Positions 62,172 to 64,000 of a stretch of 64,000 bases of DNA are shown one piece after another (the stretch's first letter is position 1; every line of letters begins with the position of its first letter). Origin of the DNA: Psychrobacillus sp. OK032 (GTDB lineage Bacteria > Bacillota > Bacilli > Bacillales_A > Planococcaceae); the NCBI RefSeq assembly GCF_900111345.1, contig NZ_FOGY01000002.1:558001-622000 (forward strand), given 5' to 3'. The position numbers and the translations under genes were made by a program. The notes under the pieces were generated by a model, which did not search any database, was not told the DNA's origin, and saw only the letters and a list, made by a program, of their open reading frames with translations.

Positions 62172-62469
62172 AAGACAATCACCTCTACGTTTAATGTATA
62201 TACCTATTTTACACTTATTTTAATTGAACGTCTTTCAAAAAAAACTTATCGTGTAAAATGCCTGTACATTCAGATTTTTATGTTAAAACTTTGTAAATTA
62301 ATTGATTTTGATAGAAATTTGGTAGACAATCTACTATAATTAAATTGTCAGATAATATATTGACTACCAATATAGTAAAGGGGCTGTAAATTGCAATTAT
62401 TTAGTTGCTTTTCACCCATGTCGTCCGCTAGTCTAGCCAAGAGATATGATGATGAAGGAGTGGTTACTG

Positions 62470-62691
62470 TTGAAACCTACTACTGATCGGATGCTCAATC
62501 GAATTAAAGACATGTACATGTTCATCCGAGAAAATGGAACTGTTACTACACAAGATTTAGTCGATGAATTTGGCATCACTCCTCGTACTATTCAACGAGA
62601 CTTAAATGTGCTTGCTTTTAATGACCTAGTTATTAGTCCAACAAGAGGCAAATGGACCACGACGAACAAACGAGTTAAATTGACATCCTAG
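62470..62691 (+). CDS. ytzE: YtzE: small DeoR-type HTH protein
   Basis: A 73-residue single-domain regulator. TTG at 62470 is chosen: it follows AAGGAG at 8-9 nt and gives the family N-terminus (L/M)KPTTDRMLNRIKDMY. An upstream ATG at 62446 has no site. The helix-turn-helix is TVTTQDLVDEFGITPRTIQRDLNVLAFNDLVI, of DeoR type, without a ligand-binding domain. Targets are unknown. It faces away from pepV and converges with rsuA. Confidence 0.87.
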   Translation: MKPTTDRMLNRIKDMYMFIRENGTVTTQDLVDEFGITPRTIQRDLNVLAFNDLVISPTRGKWTTTNKRVKLTS

Positions 62692-62705
62692 ATATTTACA
62701 ATATT

Positions 62706-62748
62706 AAAAGAATGACCATGCTCTAGATTTAAGCGAGGTCATTCTTTT
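62706..62748. terminator. Convergent terminator, ytzE / rsuA
   Basis: AAAAGAATGACC and GGTCATTCTTTT (12 bp, 19-nt loop). The right arm encodes the last codons of rsuA, so the stem works chiefly for ytzE. Confidence 0.75.
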
Positions 62749-63451
62749 GCTGTATTTGCAATAATTCTTCTTCTGTTAATTCTCTATAATTGCCTTCTGC
62801 AAGTGCATTGTCTAGCTTAAGTGTACCCATCGAAAGTCTTTTTAAGTAAATGACCTTCTTCCCCACTGCTTCAAACATTCTTTTTACTTGATGAAATTTC
62901 CCTTCCGTAATCGTTAATTCAATTTCAGATATGCTACCACTTTTTAAAATCTGCAGTATTCCAGGTTTTGTATGATAGCCATCATCTAATGTGACACCAT
63001 TATTAAATGCCTCTACATCTGTCTCATTTACGATACCTTGCACTTTTGCAAAATATACTTTTGGAACATCTTTGTTTGGTGACAACAGACGATGAGTTAA
63101 AGCACCGTCATTTGTCAGTAACAGTAGCCCTACCGTATCCTTATCCAGCCTCCCGACTGGATAAGGTTCGAAATGCCGTACATCATCGTCCAATAGATCG
63201 ATGACGGTTTTATCTCTTGTATCTTCTGTTGCGGAAACAACGCCTGCTGGTTTATTTAACATTAGATAAATGAACTGTTTGTATTCCACAACTTCCCCGT
63301 AAACGGACACTCTATCGTTATGCTCATTAACATGTATCGAGCCATCCTTAACAGTGACATCATTTACTTGAATTGCCTTTGACTTGATTAACATTTTTAC
63401 TTCTCTTCTTGTCCCAAAGCCCGTATGAGCCAGAAATTTATCTAATCGCAT
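62729..63451 (-). CDS. rsuA: 16S rRNA pseudouridine synthase, RsuA/RluB family
   Basis: A 240-residue pseudouridine synthase. An N-terminal S4 domain (MRLDKFLAHTGFGTRREVKMLIKSKAIQVN) precedes the catalytic domain with YLMLNKPAGVVSATED, PVGRLDKDTVGLLLLTNDGAL (motif II, catalytic Asp ~residue 103), KVYFAKVQG and the C-terminal LTITEGKFHQVKRMF. It most likely modifies U516 of 16S rRNA. It starts 9 nt after the flippase gene ends. In B. subtilis the neighbourhood is ytgP-ytzG. Confidence 0.93.
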   Translation of the reverse strand: MRLDKFLAHTGFGTRREVKMLIKSKAIQVNDVTVKDGSIHVNEHNDRVSVYGEVVEYKQFIYLMLNKPAGVVSATEDTRDKTVIDLLDDDVRHFEPYPVGRLDKDTVGLLLLTNDGALTHRLLSPNKDVPKVYFAKVQGIVNETDVEAFNNGVTLDDGYHTKPGILQILKSGSISEIELTITEGKFHQVKRMFEAVGKKVIYLKRLSMGTLKLDNALAEGNYRELTEEELLQIQQKNDLA

Positions 63452-63460
63452 ATCGTTCTC

Positions 63461-64000
63461 CTAAAAACCAATTTTTTTCGTAAATTTTGTAAGTCTTTCT
63501 CCGAAAAGCTTTTGTGCAAGACCCAATCGCAATGTAATATAACCATAAAATGCCGCTCCAATGGAAGCACAAACGATAATAACTACCAACGCTTCTAACT
63601 TATTGTCGATTACGAACATCTTCTCGATACCCCATTTGGATAGGAATACAATACTTAACATCACTACATTCACGATCAAAATTAATATAATCCGTCTGAT
63701 AACCATTGGGGATTTATAATGCAATGTTTTTCGAATCGCGAGCATATTTAACCCAATGGCCATAAGATATCCTGCAGAAGTCGCCATAATAGCACCATCT
63801 GTTTCAAATGCTTTTATCAATGGCGTGTTTAATACAAGCTTCGTTAATATGCCGATTAACAAATTTAATATAATGAGTTTTTGTCGATCTATCCCTTGTA
63901 AAATCGCTGTTGTTACCGGATAAAGCGCAAATAATATAGCAACAGGTGCATAGTGTGCAAGAACCGTTGATCCCGTTTCACTTTGCTCATAAAATACAAG
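63461..64000 (-). CDS. murJ: MurJ/YtgP-type polysaccharide (lipid II) flippase, C-terminal part
   Basis: The frame is open from the window edge and covers the last 179 residues of a MATE/MVF-like transporter; its start lies to the right. Five hydrophobic helices are seen: LAHYAPVAILFALYPVTTAILQG, LIILNLLIGILTKLVLNTPLI, IMATSAGYLMAIGLNMLAIR, IILILIVNVVMLSIVFLS and LEALVVIIVCASIGAAFYGYITLRLGL. YtgP of B. subtilis flips lipid II and sits next to the rsuA-type gene, so the same role is inferred. A SpoVB-type paralogue cannot be excluded from this part alone. Confidence 0.8.
   Translation of the reverse strand, partial: LVFYEQSETGSTVLAHYAPVAILFALYPVTTAILQGIDRQKLIILNLLIGILTKLVLNTPLIKAFETDGAIMATSAGYLMAIGLNMLAIRKTLHYKSPMVIRRIILILIVNVVMLSIVFLSKWGIEKMFVIDNKLEALVVIIVCASIGAAFYGYITLRLGLAQKLFGERLTKFTKKIGF

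Overview
This window is chromosomal DNA of a low-GC, spore-forming member of the Bacillales, most likely the Planococcaceae (Psychrobacillus, Lysinibacillus or Sporosarcina type). The reasons are an alpha/beta small acid-soluble spore protein with a sigma-G-type promoter, strong AGGAGG ribosome binding sites with some TTG and GTG starts, T-box control of tyrS, a CcpA regulator, and gene order resembling the Bacillus subtilis dnaE / ytp / ytx / acu / rpsD / ezrA / sppA neighbourhood. Gene-order comparisons are from memory; no search was run.

Layout. 1-4.3 kb: 5' part of dnaE, nrnA, ytpI, ytoI, ytkL. 4.3-8.6 kb: a palindromic repeat, an M24 peptidase, an overlapping pair of fluoride channel genes, ald and a universal stress protein. 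8.6-15.1 kb: ytxK, tpx, an RDD membrane protein, sppA, rarD, an acyl-CoA synthetase and the spore protein gene. 15.2-24.2 kb: thiI with its cysteine desulfurase, ezrA, hisJ, ytsP, a methionine gamma-lyase with a near-perfect cre site, and the diguanylate cyclase dgcP. 24.3-25.2 kb: rpsD with promoter and leader. 25.2-31.0 kb: an accessory region between rpsD and tyrS. It holds hairpins, a nonsense-interrupted small gene, an NHL beta-propeller gene, degraded group II intron pieces in both orientations, a two-domain YheC/D-type ATP-grasp gene, a beta-propeller pseudogene, a decayed repeat, a DUF3006 gene and a small basic protein gene.

31.0-42.5 kb: tyrS with T-box leader, a class A penicillin-binding protein, acsA diverging from acuABC (acetyl-CoA synthetase and its acetylation control), ccpA and the bifunctional aroA. 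42.6-50.6 kb: an FtsA/PilM-like ATPase with an unusual C-terminal half, ytxH, ytxG, murC and the DNA translocase sftA with a long heptad-repeat linker. 50.7-55.3 kb: ytpR, ytpQ, ytpP, a lipoprotein, a DUF84 NTPase, ytoP and ytzB. 55.3-55.9 kb: two oppositely oriented palindromic repeats. 55.97-62.2 kb: a tightly packed run pepV-dat-thpR-ytlQ-ytlR-trmB-ytnP. 62.4-64 kb: ytzE, rsuA and the 3' part of a murJ/ytgP-type flippase.

Functional themes are cell division and wall synthesis (EzrA, SftA, MurC, PBP, FtsA-like, MurJ-like, D-amino acid aminotransferase), acetate and carbon control (AcsA, AcuABC, CcpA, cre), translation (rpsD, tyrS, trmB, thiI, rsuA) and sporulation. The least ordinary parts are the rpsD-tyrS accessory region, the FtsA-like protein's C-terminal repeats, the repeat inserted in the tyrS leader, and the modular palindromic repeats.
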